17,845 nt of DNA, taken from the NCBI GenBank assembly GCA_945946745.1, contig CAMEWZ010000012.1:1-17845 (forward strand), written 5' to 3'. This DNA comes from an uncultured Clostridia bacterium. Its GTDB lineage: Bacteria > Bacillota > Clostridia > Oscillospirales > Oscillospiraceae. The notes under the pieces were generated by a model that was given only the letters and a program-made list of their open reading frames with translations, was not told the origin of the DNA and did no database searches. A program made the translations under genes and the position numbers. Positions 8,009-14,911 of this stretch are shown piece by piece; the stretch's first letter is position 1, and the number at the start of each line of letters is the position of its first letter.

Positions 8009-8043
8009 TCTGAGGCCGCGGCTGAAAGCCGCGGCCTGTTTCC

Positions 8044-9504
8044 CTATTTGTGGTAATGATAGAACATTTGGTAATCCTGCTTGTAGGACACAAGACCGGT
8101 TTCGGGGGTGCATGTTCGGGTCTGGCCCATGCCCTTGGGGAACTGATACCGTCCATCGTGCTGGGGACTGGCATAGCGGGCAAAGGCGTCGGCCATTTCC
8201 CGCTCCATTGTTTCCAGCACACGGTGGTAGGCGGGGTTGGCGATTTGACTGACGGTTTCCTGGGGATCCCGCTCCAGGTCGTATAGCAGATCGTTGCCGT
8301 CAATGTAGTTCTTCACCAGCTTATAGCGGGAATTGCGAAGCATACGCACCGCACCGTATTCCGAGCACACCGCCACAAATTCCCGCTGGAAGGGCTGGCC
8401 GTCCAGGGCGGCGGCGAAGGACGCGCCGCAGGGCCGGTCGGACTGCGCCTGGATGCCGCACAGGGACAAAATGGTGGGGAACAAATCCACATGGCTGACC
8501 ATATCCCGCACTGTCCGGCTGGACTTCCCGGGCACCCGGAGGATCAGCGGAACCCGAATGGACTCCTCGTAGAAATTCTGGGGGTAGGTGCCGTTGCCTT
8601 TGCCCCAGACACCGTGCTGCCCCACATTCATGCCATTGTCACTGGTGAACACAACGATGGTATCCTTTTCCAGCCCCAGTTGGCGCAGGGCATCCAAAAT
8701 TCGACCGATGGCCCGATCCATGGCGGTGACGGCGGTGAAGTAGCCCCGGATTTTCTCCCGACGCTTTTCCGGCGTGTCGCCGATGAAGTTGTTCCACATC
8801 TGATCCCGGTGTACCGGCGCGCTGGGGATGGAGTCGAAGGAAGCACCCTCGTACAGATCCCAGATCTCCCGGGGATGCTCCTCTTTGTCCCAGGGGGTGT
8901 GGGGCGCGGTAAAGTGGACGCCCAGATAGAAGGGACGATCCGTTCGATAATGGCGCAGATAGTCTATGGCATTGTCCGCGATGCGGTCGGTCAGGTACTC
9001 GGAATGGGCCGTAACCTGGCCGTCCCGGTACAGATCATAGGAGGTATACCGGCAGCCGCCCCGGAGAATGGTATTCCAGTAGGTGTAGCCCTTTCGGGGC
9101 TTCATGGTGTCGCCCAAGTGCCATTTGCCGGACAGGGCGATGTCGTAGCCTTCCTGGGCCAGGATATCCGTGTAGGTGGTGATCCCTTCCAGAAAATCAA
9201 TGGCCTGGGTCTCGTTGTCTCGGATGGGCGGACGGCTGCTGCTGAAGGACGGAAGGGTTTTGGGATCTACGCTGCCGTCGATGAGCCAGTCGTGGATGCC
9301 GTGGTTGGAGGGCATGGTGCCGGTGAGGATGGAGGCCCGGGCTGGGGAGCAGACGGGGCTGGCGCAGAAGCACCGGGAGAAATAGGCGCCGCTGTCCGCC
9401 AGCGCATCCAGATTGGGGGTTAGAATCTCCGGGCATTCCCGGTGCTGGGCGAAGTAGGACTGGTCGTCGCTCAGCAGGAACAAAACGTTGGGCTTTTCCA
9501 TCAT
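8044..9504 (-). CDS. Type I sulfatase (Cys-type), cytoplasmic
   Basis: Hydrolyses a sulfate ester from an organic substrate, likely a sugar. The 486-residue protein has the alkaline-phosphatase-like sulfatase fold signature: metal ligands Asp13-Asp14 in LLSDDQ, the formylglycine site CSPARASILTG with Cys52 (C-x-P-x-R), GKWHLGD (Lys127, His129), His202 in APHTPW, Asp289-Asn290 in TSDNG and Lys302. Cys52 must be oxidised to formylglycine by a maturation enzyme (anSME in anaerobes), which is not in the window. There is no signal peptide, so it should act in the cytosol. It is the last gene of the operon, and its ATG overlaps the permease stop (ATGA); a second ATG follows immediately. Substrate by context: a sulfated N-acetylhexosamine; other sulfate esters are possible. 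Confidence 0.92.
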   Translation of the reverse strand: MMEKPNVLFLLSDDQSYFAQHRECPEILTPNLDALADSGAYFSRCFCASPVCSPARASILTGTMPSNHGIHDWLIDGSVDPKTLPSFSSSRPPIRDNETQAIDFLEGITTYTDILAQEGYDIALSGKWHLGDTMKPRKGYTYWNTILRGGCRYTSYDLYRDGQVTAHSEYLTDRIADNAIDYLRHYRTDRPFYLGVHFTAPHTPWDKEEHPREIWDLYEGASFDSIPSAPVHRDQMWNNFIGDTPEKRREKIRGYFTAVTAMDRAIGRILDALRQLGLEKDTIVVFTSDNGMNVGQHGVWGKGNGTYPQNFYEESIRVPLILRVPGKSSRTVRDMVSHVDLFPTILSLCGIQAQSDRPCGASFAAALDGQPFQREFVAVCSEYGAVRMLRNSRYKLVKNYIDGNDLLYDLERDPQETVSQIANPAYHRVLETMEREMADAFARYASPQHDGRYQFPKGMGQTRTCTPETGLVSYKQDYQMFYHYHK

Positions 9505-10346
9505 CCCTTTACCGCACCGGCGGTCAGACCCTTAATCATGTATTTCTGGAAGAAGAAGAACACGAAGACCATGGGCAGCGTGCCCACCACGGAGATGGAG
9601 TTGACCAAAGACCAGTCATAGGACAGCTCACCCAGATACCGCAGGGTAACGCCGGTGGACAGGGTACGCAGCGCGTCGTTCTGAATCAGTGTGGAGGCGT
9701 AGAGGTAGTCGTCCCAGGCAACCAGGAAGGAGTAGATGCCCACAGCCAGCAGACCGGGAATTACCAGGGGCATGACCACCTGGAACATGGTTTTGAACCG
9801 GCTGGCGCCGTCGATGAAAGCCGCTTCTTCCAGATCCCTGGGCACGGCATCGAAGAAGGAGGCCATCAAGGTGATGGAGAAGGGGAGCTGACCGGCGGTA
9901 ATGGACAGAACCAGACCGGCGGTGGTATTGAGCAGCCCCCAGTCCCGCAGCAGACCGTACAGGGAAATCAGACGGGATACCACCGGGAACATCTGGGAAA
10001 ACAGCAGGAACGCAATGACATACTTGTTCCAGTTGATCCGAACCCGGGACAGGGCATAGCCGGAGAACAGCGCCACCATGCATACCAGGATGGTAGACAG
10101 GGCGGAGACAATGATGTTATTCTTATAGTAGATGAAGAACTCCGGATAGTTGGTGAACAGGTTGATAAAGCCCTCCAGGGTGGGCGCTTTGGGAAGGAAC
10201 GTGGGGGGATACAGATAGCTTTCCATGTTCGTTTTGAAGGATGTCAAAACGACCCAGTAAATCGGGAACAGCAGGAAAAACATGATAATCAGCAGAACGG
10301 CCCATTTGAATACGTTCAGCAGTGTTTTTTTGGTTTTGATACTCAC
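9501..10346 (-). CDS. Carbohydrate ABC transporter permease, MalG type
   Basis: Inner-membrane subunit of a CUT1-type sugar importer. The 281-residue protein has six predicted membrane segments. The EAA loop, containing LEEAAFIDGASRFKTMF, lies in the C-terminal half where the ATPase would dock. The N-terminus has a short basic tail before the first membrane segment, and the C-terminus ends KGLTAGAVKG, typical of MalG-like proteins. The start is GTG at 10346 with GGGAGGG six bases upstream. It follows the partner permease by 14 bases and overlaps the sulfatase start by four bases. No ATPase gene accompanies the system here; CUT1 transporters often share an MsmK-like ATPase encoded elsewhere, which I infer for this one. 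Confidence 0.92.
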   Translation of the reverse strand: MSIKTKKTLLNVFKWAVLLIIMFFLLFPIYWVVLTSFKTNMESYLYPPTFLPKAPTLEGFINLFTNYPEFFIYYKNNIIVSALSTILVCMVALFSGYALSRVRINWNKYVIAFLLFSQMFPVVSRLISLYGLLRDWGLLNTTAGLVLSITAGQLPFSITLMASFFDAVPRDLEEAAFIDGASRFKTMFQVVMPLVIPGLLAVGIYSFLVAWDDYLYASTLIQNDALRTLSTGVTLRYLGELSYDWSLVNSISVVGTLPMVFVFFFFQKYMIKGLTAGAVKG

Positions 10347-10360
10347 ACGATTCCCTCCCG

Positions 10361-11272
10361 TTATTCAATGTCAGCCTTGGGGAAGAGCTTGTTGTACAGG
10401 AAAACAAAGACGATCATAATCAGCATCCAGATGGTGGTGACAGCGGCGCCGGAGCCGAAATTGTGGTTAATGAAGGCTTCCTTGTACGAAAGCACCGCCA
10501 GAGTGGTGGTGGAGCCGTTGGGGCCGCCGGAGGTCATCTGCCAGAACAGGGGGAACTGCTTGAAGTTATCAATGATAATCATGGAGACGGAGGTCTTGAT
10601 GACCGAGGACATATAGGGCACGGTGATTTTAAAGAAGCCCACCGCCCCGTTGGCACCGTCCAGCTGGGCCGCTTCCAGAATATCCGAGGGGACATTTTGC
10701 AGTCCGGCCAGCAAAAGCAGCGTCATCAGCGGGATCTGCTTCCACAGCGCCACGATAATCACGCCGATTAAGGCGGTGCTGGAGCTGTTCAGCATGGCGA
10801 AATCCGAAACCCGGCCAAAGGTAAGCACGTTGACTACGTATCGAAACAGTCCGTATTGGGGCTGATATATCCAAATCCACACCAAAGCGGAGATAACCGT
10901 GGGGACGACCCAGGGAGTCATCATAACGCTTCGGAAGAATCGCGCGCCCTTGATGTCGGAATTCAGAATCAGCGCCAGAGTCATGCCGATCACAAGGCTC
11001 AGTAGGGTGGTGGTGATCACAAAGGTGAAGGTGACACCTACAGAGGCGGTCAGCGTTCCGCTTTCAAAAAGCTTGATGTAGTTGGCAAAGCTGTTCCACT
11101 GGGGCGCGATGCCTTTGATAATGTTGATGATCTTATAATCCGTGAAGCTTTTGCAGATGGAGTCCAGGATGGGGACAATGATAAACAGAGTTACAATAAG
11201 AACAGACGGTGCAAGCAGCAAACACCAGAATAATCTTTCTGTTACTCCTCTTTTGGAAAACTTTCTGTTCAT
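10361..11272 (-). CDS. Carbohydrate ABC transporter permease, MalF/UgpA type
   Basis: Partner permease of the sugar importer, 303 residues. A basic N-terminus (MNRKFSKRGVTERLF) precedes the first membrane segment. The family loop near the start of the second domain and the EAA loop LEAAQLDGANGAVGFFKIT are present, and the protein ends in a hydrophobic segment with a short charged tail. The Shine-Dalgarno site before the ATG is weak (GGGTGATG). A strong stem-loop lies just upstream, between this gene and the binding-protein gene, which may lower permease synthesis relative to the receptor. The transported sugar cannot be read from the permease; the operon suggests an amino sugar or its oligosaccharide. 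Confidence 0.92.
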   Translation of the reverse strand: MNRKFSKRGVTERLFWCLLLAPSVLIVTLFIIVPILDSICKSFTDYKIINIIKGIAPQWNSFANYIKLFESGTLTASVGVTFTFVITTTLLSLVIGMTLALILNSDIKGARFFRSVMMTPWVVPTVISALVWIWIYQPQYGLFRYVVNVLTFGRVSDFAMLNSSSTALIGVIIVALWKQIPLMTLLLLAGLQNVPSDILEAAQLDGANGAVGFFKITVPYMSSVIKTSVSMIIIDNFKQFPLFWQMTSGGPNGSTTTLAVLSYKEAFINHNFGSGAAVTTIWMLIMIVFVFLYNKLFPKADIE

Positions 11273-11303
11273 GTTACATCACCCGTTTTCAAAAAGTGGG
11301 GGG

Positions 11304-11331
11304 CGGTGCAGCCGGGGTACCGGCTGCACCG
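11304..11331 (-). promoter_or_regulatory. Stem-loop between sugar-binding protein and permease genes
   Basis: A perfect 12-bp stem (CGGTGCAGCCGG and its complement) surrounds a four-base loop. On the minus strand it is followed by GCCCCCCACTTTTTG. The spacing between stem and T-run is longer than in a classical terminator, so partial termination or protection of the upstream message is more likely than a full stop. It sits 21 bases after the binding-protein stop and 31 before the permease start. Confidence 0.55.
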
Positions 11332-11352
11332 GGAATGCGTCGGAATGGCAAA

Positions 11353-12681
11353 TCAGGGCAGCAGAGGCGTGACAGTGGAGGTGAACTTGGCGATGGCCTG
11401 CTCCTGGGTGGCCTCGCCCATGCAGATGGAGTTGAACATGGTGGCAATGGCGATCTGGAAGGCGTCCTGCTCAGGCAGATAGACTTCCGAGGCCAGGTTG
11501 GAGGAAGCTTCTCTGGCACCGTCCAGAACCGAGGAGATGGGCATGTCCTTCGCGCCGGCGTAGGCAAAGTAAGCGGGGGTGGTGTCATAGGAGTGCTTCC
11601 AGGTGCCCTCGTAGTTCAGAATGAACTTGACCAACTCGGCGGTGGCGGCAGCCTCTTTTTCGCCATTGTTGGCGACGAACAGGGTATGGGCGGACAGGTT
11701 GGTAGCACCCTTGCCGTTGGTGCCCATGCTGGGAACGGGGAAGGAGACAACGTAGTCGGCGGCGTTGGGGTCAACGGCGTAGACACCGGAGAAGCCCCAG
11801 GTCTGGTCAACATACATGGCCACAGCGCCGCTGCCCATGCCGGGACGGAAGTCCTTGGGCAGGCAGTTGACGGGGGAGTAGCCCTTGTCGGTGCATTCCT
11901 TCACGAAGGCCAGCGCTTCCTGGAAGCCCTGGTTGTCCAGATCCAGTTTACCGTTCTCGTCCAGAATGTGGCCGCCGAAGGCATAGACCAGAGACTTGAG
12001 GAAGGCGCCGGGAGCGGTCTTTTCCGCCATGGAGATGCCGAAGGCAGTGACCTGCTCACCGGAGGCGGGGTTGGTGATACCCTGCAGGGCCTCGCACCAC
12101 TGCAGCAGCTCGTCGCTGGTCTTGGGGGGCTTGGTGTAGTCCAGACCGGCCTGCTCCAGATAGTTCTTGTTGGCGTACACAATCAGATTGGAGATGTACA
12201 TGGGGATGCCGTAGCACGCGCCGTCATAGTTGTAGCAGTCCATAACGGAGGAATCGAACTGGGACAGGAACTCCTCGTCCAGCACCTCGTTGACGGGGGA
12301 GGTGATGCCGTTGGCGGCCAGAATCGAGTTCCAGGTGACCTCACCCAGCATCAGATCGACCCGCTCACCGCCGCCGACGCGGGTGGTGACATAGGTCATC
12401 ACATCGTTGTAGGCAGCGGAGACGACTTCCACCTTGTACTCGGGATGGGCAGCTTCAAAGTCGGCGATCAGCTGGGTCCAGTAATCGGTGTGGGCGGTTT
12501 CCAGAATGGCGTAGTTGCAGAAGTAGATGGTGGTGGGTTCTGTGCTGGCAACGTCAGCGGCGGGAGTGGTGCTGCCGCTGCTGGTGTTCGCGCTGGAAGT
12601 CTTGGACTGGCCGCAGGCAACCAGGGAGAGGGCCATAACCAAAACCAGTGTCAGCGCCAACAGTTTTTTCCGTGTTTTCAT
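11353..12681 (-). CDS. Sugar-binding lipoprotein, solute-binding protein family 1
   Basis: Extracellular receptor of the sugar ABC importer. The product is 442 residues from the ATG at 12681, which has AAAGGAGA about seven bases upstream; a longer frame reaching 12771 would put about 30 non-family residues before the signal peptide. The signal peptide (MKTRKKLLALTLVLVMALSL) ends in lipobox LVAC with Cys23 as the lipid site, followed by a Ser/Thr-rich linker. The mature protein has family 1 features such as LIADFEAAHPEYKVEVV near the start, ITSPVNEVLDEEF and DQTWGFSGV in the second lobe. It lies between the isomerase and the permeases. The ligand is not readable; the enzymes encoded upstream point to an N-acetylhexosamine or a sulfated oligosaccharide containing one. 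Confidence 0.92.
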   Translation of the reverse strand: MKTRKKLLALTLVLVMALSLVACGQSKTSSANTSSGSTTPAADVASTEPTTIYFCNYAILETAHTDYWTQLIADFEAAHPEYKVEVVSAAYNDVMTYVTTRVGGGERVDLMLGEVTWNSILAANGITSPVNEVLDEEFLSQFDSSVMDCYNYDGACYGIPMYISNLIVYANKNYLEQAGLDYTKPPKTSDELLQWCEALQGITNPASGEQVTAFGISMAEKTAPGAFLKSLVYAFGGHILDENGKLDLDNQGFQEALAFVKECTDKGYSPVNCLPKDFRPGMGSGAVAMYVDQTWGFSGVYAVDPNAADYVVSFPVPSMGTNGKGATNLSAHTLFVANNGEKEAAATAELVKFILNYEGTWKHSYDTTPAYFAYAGAKDMPISSVLDGAREASSNLASEVYLPEQDAFQIAIATMFNSICMGEATQEQAIAKFTSTVTPLLP

Positions 12682-12733
12682 TTCAATTCTCCTTTGTTGT
12701 TTTATTCCGCGATGCCCGTTGGACATTCGCAAA

Positions 12734-13774
12734 TTACAGAATGATGGCCTTGGACAGGTTCTTGGGGGCATCGGGATCGTAGCCCTTGGCGATGGCCAGA
12801 TACGCGCCGAAATACTGCAACGGGATAATCAGCTCGGGCAGATTGGCGCATTCGCACAGCGCTGTCTGGTAGGCAACGTCTGCCTTGTCCTCGATCTCTC
12901 CGGCGACAGCGCCCAGGGCAATGACACAGGCGCCCAGGGCCTTCAGTTCCCCGATGAGCCGGGCATCCTCTTCCCGGGTGTTTTCGGATACAAAGTAGGC
13001 AATGACGGTTTTCTCGTCCGCGATGGAGATGGGGCCGTGGCGGTATTCCAGGGAATAGTAGCACTCGGAGGGGGTTAGGGTCATTTCCTTGACCTTGATG
13101 GAGGACTCGCCCGCCAGACCATAATGCGCGCCGGAGCCAAGGCCAATGAAGACCTTCATGTCGGTGTATTTCTGGGCCAGAGCCTCCATCTTGGAGGCGT
13201 ATTCCGGCATATGCGCCCCAGTGTCCTCCGGCAGCTTCTCCAGCTGGGAAAGCACCTCATCGTTGCCGGACATGGCGGCGGCAAAGAACATGGCGGTGTA
13301 GAGCATGGTGGAGAAGGAGGAGGTCATCACGATGCTGTCCTCGTGCATATCGGGGATGAACAGCGACCAGGTGGAATACTGGAAGGAATAGTCGTCGCAG
13401 GTGATCTGCAAGGACTTCACATTGGGCAGCGCCACGCCCTTCTTCACGGCGATCATGGTCTCGGTGGTGGAGGCAACCCGGGTGAAGGGCACCAGCAGAA
13501 CCTTGTCCTGGGGCTTGACGTAGAGACTGGTATTCTTGTAGAACTCGAAGGAGGCCAGATAGTCGCAGGTGATGGCATTGTATCTGGCGAAGTAGGCGCT
13601 GGCGGCGGCTGCCAGGAAATAGGAGGTGCCGCAGCCCATAAACAGAATTTTGGTAAAACCCTCCTGCTTAACCGCCTCCACGATTTTCGCGAATTCCGGG
13701 AAGCATTTTCTCGTAATGGCGAAGGCCTCGTGCTGACGGCCGATTTCAGATAGTGTGTGGTGTCCTCGTTCCAT
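12734..13774 (-). CDS. Double-SIS-domain aminosugar-6-phosphate isomerase/deaminase, AgaS-like
   Basis: Likely converts an aminosugar phosphate to a ketose phosphate with loss of ammonia (galactosamine-6-P to tagatose-6-P, or glucosamine-6-P to fructose-6-P). The 346-residue protein has two SIS domains: the first with FMGCGTSYFLA (about residues 45-54) and TTETM near 103-107, the second with IGLGSGAHYGLA (210-221) and the LEYRHGP motif (242-248) typical of AgaS, FrlB and the GlmS isomerase domain. The usual SRSG before the phosphate-binding loop reads TRVA here. I chose the ATG at 13774, preceded by AAAGGAGC; an upstream TTG at 13807 would overlap the deacetylase. It lies 25 bases after the deacetylase, matching the order of the two reactions. 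FrlB-type deglycase activity is an alternative. Confidence 0.82.
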   Translation of the reverse strand: MERGHHTLSEIGRQHEAFAITRKCFPEFAKIVEAVKQEGFTKILFMGCGTSYFLAAAASAYFARYNAITCDYLASFEFYKNTSLYVKPQDKVLLVPFTRVASTTETMIAVKKGVALPNVKSLQITCDDYSFQYSTWSLFIPDMHEDSIVMTSSFSTMLYTAMFFAAAMSGNDEVLSQLEKLPEDTGAHMPEYASKMEALAQKYTDMKVFIGLGSGAHYGLAGESSIKVKEMTLTPSECYYSLEYRHGPISIADEKTVIAYFVSENTREEDARLIGELKALGACVIALGAVAGEIEDKADVAYQTALCECANLPELIIPLQYFGAYLAIAKGYDPDAPKNLSKAIIL

Positions 13775-13799
13775 GTTTTGGTAGCTCCTTTCGTGCGTG

Positions 13800-14879
13800 T
13801 TATTCAATAAAAAATTCGGCGAAACGGCCTGCTTCCAGGCTGCCGGTATTTAACTGGAACCGCTGGGCGGGGGATTTGGTCATGGGCAGGATGGCGGCTT
13901 CCAGGGGCAGCCCTGTAAAGCGGGCGAAGTTCTTAACGCCGTCCCAGGGCAGCAGGGTGCTGCCGGCCCGGGAGTCCTCGCCCTTGGTTCTGGCATCCCC
14001 GTCAACCACCACAATGTCGAGAGAGCCAAGCCGGTACTCCCCATCGGGCATTCCCGCGGCCATCATGCTGTCGGTGATGAGGATCAGCTTGTCCAGGCCT
14101 TTAACCTTTTTGAGAAGGGCTACGGTGTGCTCGTTTAAGTGGCGGCCGTCGCAGATGGCCTCGCAGTAGGCATCCGACAGCATGGCGCAGCCACCGGCGC
14201 CCAGCTCGTGCTGGTGCATTAGGCGCATTCCGTTGAAGGTGTGGGTAAAGCCGTCGGCACCGGCATCCAGGCAGGCCATGGTTTGATCGTAGGTAGCGCC
14301 GGTGTGGCCCAGATTGACCTTCACGCCGTTGCGGACGAAGAAGCGAACCACGTCCAAGGCACCGGGCAGCTCCGGGGCAATGGTCACAAGCTTCAGCAAT
14401 CCCGCGCCGTGCTCCAGCAGCTTTTCTGCGGTGGCCAGGTTCGGCATTTGCATATACTGCTGGGGCGTGGCGCCCTTGTATTCCAGGGAGAGGAAGGGGC
14501 CTTCCACGTGAATGCCCTTGATCTCGGGGCAGCGCTTGGCACTCTTGACCACCTCGTCCAGCTGGGCGCACATTTTTTCCGTGGAGTCGGTCATCAAGGT
14601 GGGGAAAATGGTGCCGACATGGTTGGCGCGGTAGAAGGCAATGAGCTTGTCGATCCCCTGGGAATCGTCCACGGAGAAATCCAGACAGGCGGCGCCGTGG
14701 GAATGCTCCTCGATCAGACGGGGATAGAGGGTCTTGCCGTCCAAGTCCACCACCATGGCGTCGGTGCAGTCGATATGGGGGGCAATGGCGGCGATGATGC
14801 CGTCCTCCACGCACAGCTCCTGGGCGATTTTTTGTCCGTTCTGCGCCAGGAAGCCGTTTCGATAAATCGTTCGTGTCAT
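13800..14879 (-). CDS. nagA: N-acetylglucosamine/galactosamine-6-phosphate deacetylase (NagA/AgaA family)
   Basis: Removes the acetyl group from an N-acetylhexosamine-6-phosphate to give the free amino sugar phosphate and acetate, in the cytosol. The 359-residue amidohydrolase has the metal pair His59/His61 in EEHSHG, Glu126 in IHVEGPF, His192 in NLGHTGATYDQ, His213 in FTHTFNGM and catalytic Asp270 in LITDSMMAAG. AICDGRHL is also typical of NagA. The start ATG has AGAGGTAG a few bases upstream; the open frame continues upstream to 15524 over the kinase gene, but that part is an unused frame. The isomerase gene follows after 25 bases. GlcNAc-6-P and GalNAc-6-P cannot be told apart; the aldolase and kinase would fit the GalNAc/tagatose route. 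Confidence 0.88.
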   Translation of the reverse strand: MTRTIYRNGFLAQNGQKIAQELCVEDGIIAAIAPHIDCTDAMVVDLDGKTLYPRLIEEHSHGAACLDFSVDDSQGIDKLIAFYRANHVGTIFPTLMTDSTEKMCAQLDEVVKSAKRCPEIKGIHVEGPFLSLEYKGATPQQYMQMPNLATAEKLLEHGAGLLKLVTIAPELPGALDVVRFFVRNGVKVNLGHTGATYDQTMACLDAGADGFTHTFNGMRLMHQHELGAGGCAMLSDAYCEAICDGRHLNEHTVALLKKVKGLDKLILITDSMMAAGMPDGEYRLGSLDIVVVDGDARTKGEDSRAGSTLLPWDGVKNFARFTGLPLEAAILPMTKSPAQRFQLNTGSLEAGRFAEFFIE

Positions 14880-14911
14880 ACTACCTCTTTCGGGGATAAC
14901 CCCATTTTCGC

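Larger units (their letters stand above)
7786..8037. repeat. MITE-like non-coding element with terminal inverted repeats
   Basis: The 39 bases at 7786-7824 are an inverted copy of 7999-8037, with 33 of 39 positions matching by my count. Each end carries the same 25-base self-complementary hairpin (AGGCCGCGGCT, a three-base loop, then its complement) at 7786-7810 and 8013-8037, followed inward by a CAG..TGTC.AAAA motif. The interior holds more hairpins: 7870-7902, 7923-7953 and 7976-8008. A shorter inverted pair, CTCAGACTG (7907-7915) and CAGTCTGAG (8006-8014), suggests a nested unit. No coding frame is credible and no target duplication is obvious. It fills the gap between convergent genes, 7 bases from each stop codon on the left and 6 on the right. 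Mobility and family membership are inference. Confidence 0.65.

Noticed and set aside
7786..8037. CRISPR array or tRNA cluster reading of the hairpin-rich gap
   Set aside because: The repeats are inverted and not direct at regular spacing, there are no equal-length spacers, and none of the hairpins fits a cloverleaf with a T-loop.
7815..8252. Possible small gene between the peptidase and sulfatase
   Set aside because: The frame runs through palindromic repeats and then antisense to the sulfatase. Its composition is not protein-like and it has no ribosome site.
8044..9504. Choline sulfatase
   Set aside because: The fold and length are compatible, but the neighbouring genes are all for sugar uptake and amino-sugar breakdown, with no betaine or choline genes.
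11209..12744. Long plus-strand open frame (511 residues)
   Set aside because: It lies antisense to the sugar-binding lipoprotein, which has a clear signal peptide, lipobox and family motifs. The plus-strand translation is low-complexity and Gly/Val-rich, as expected for a shadow of a GC-rich gene, and has no ribosome site or recognisable domain.
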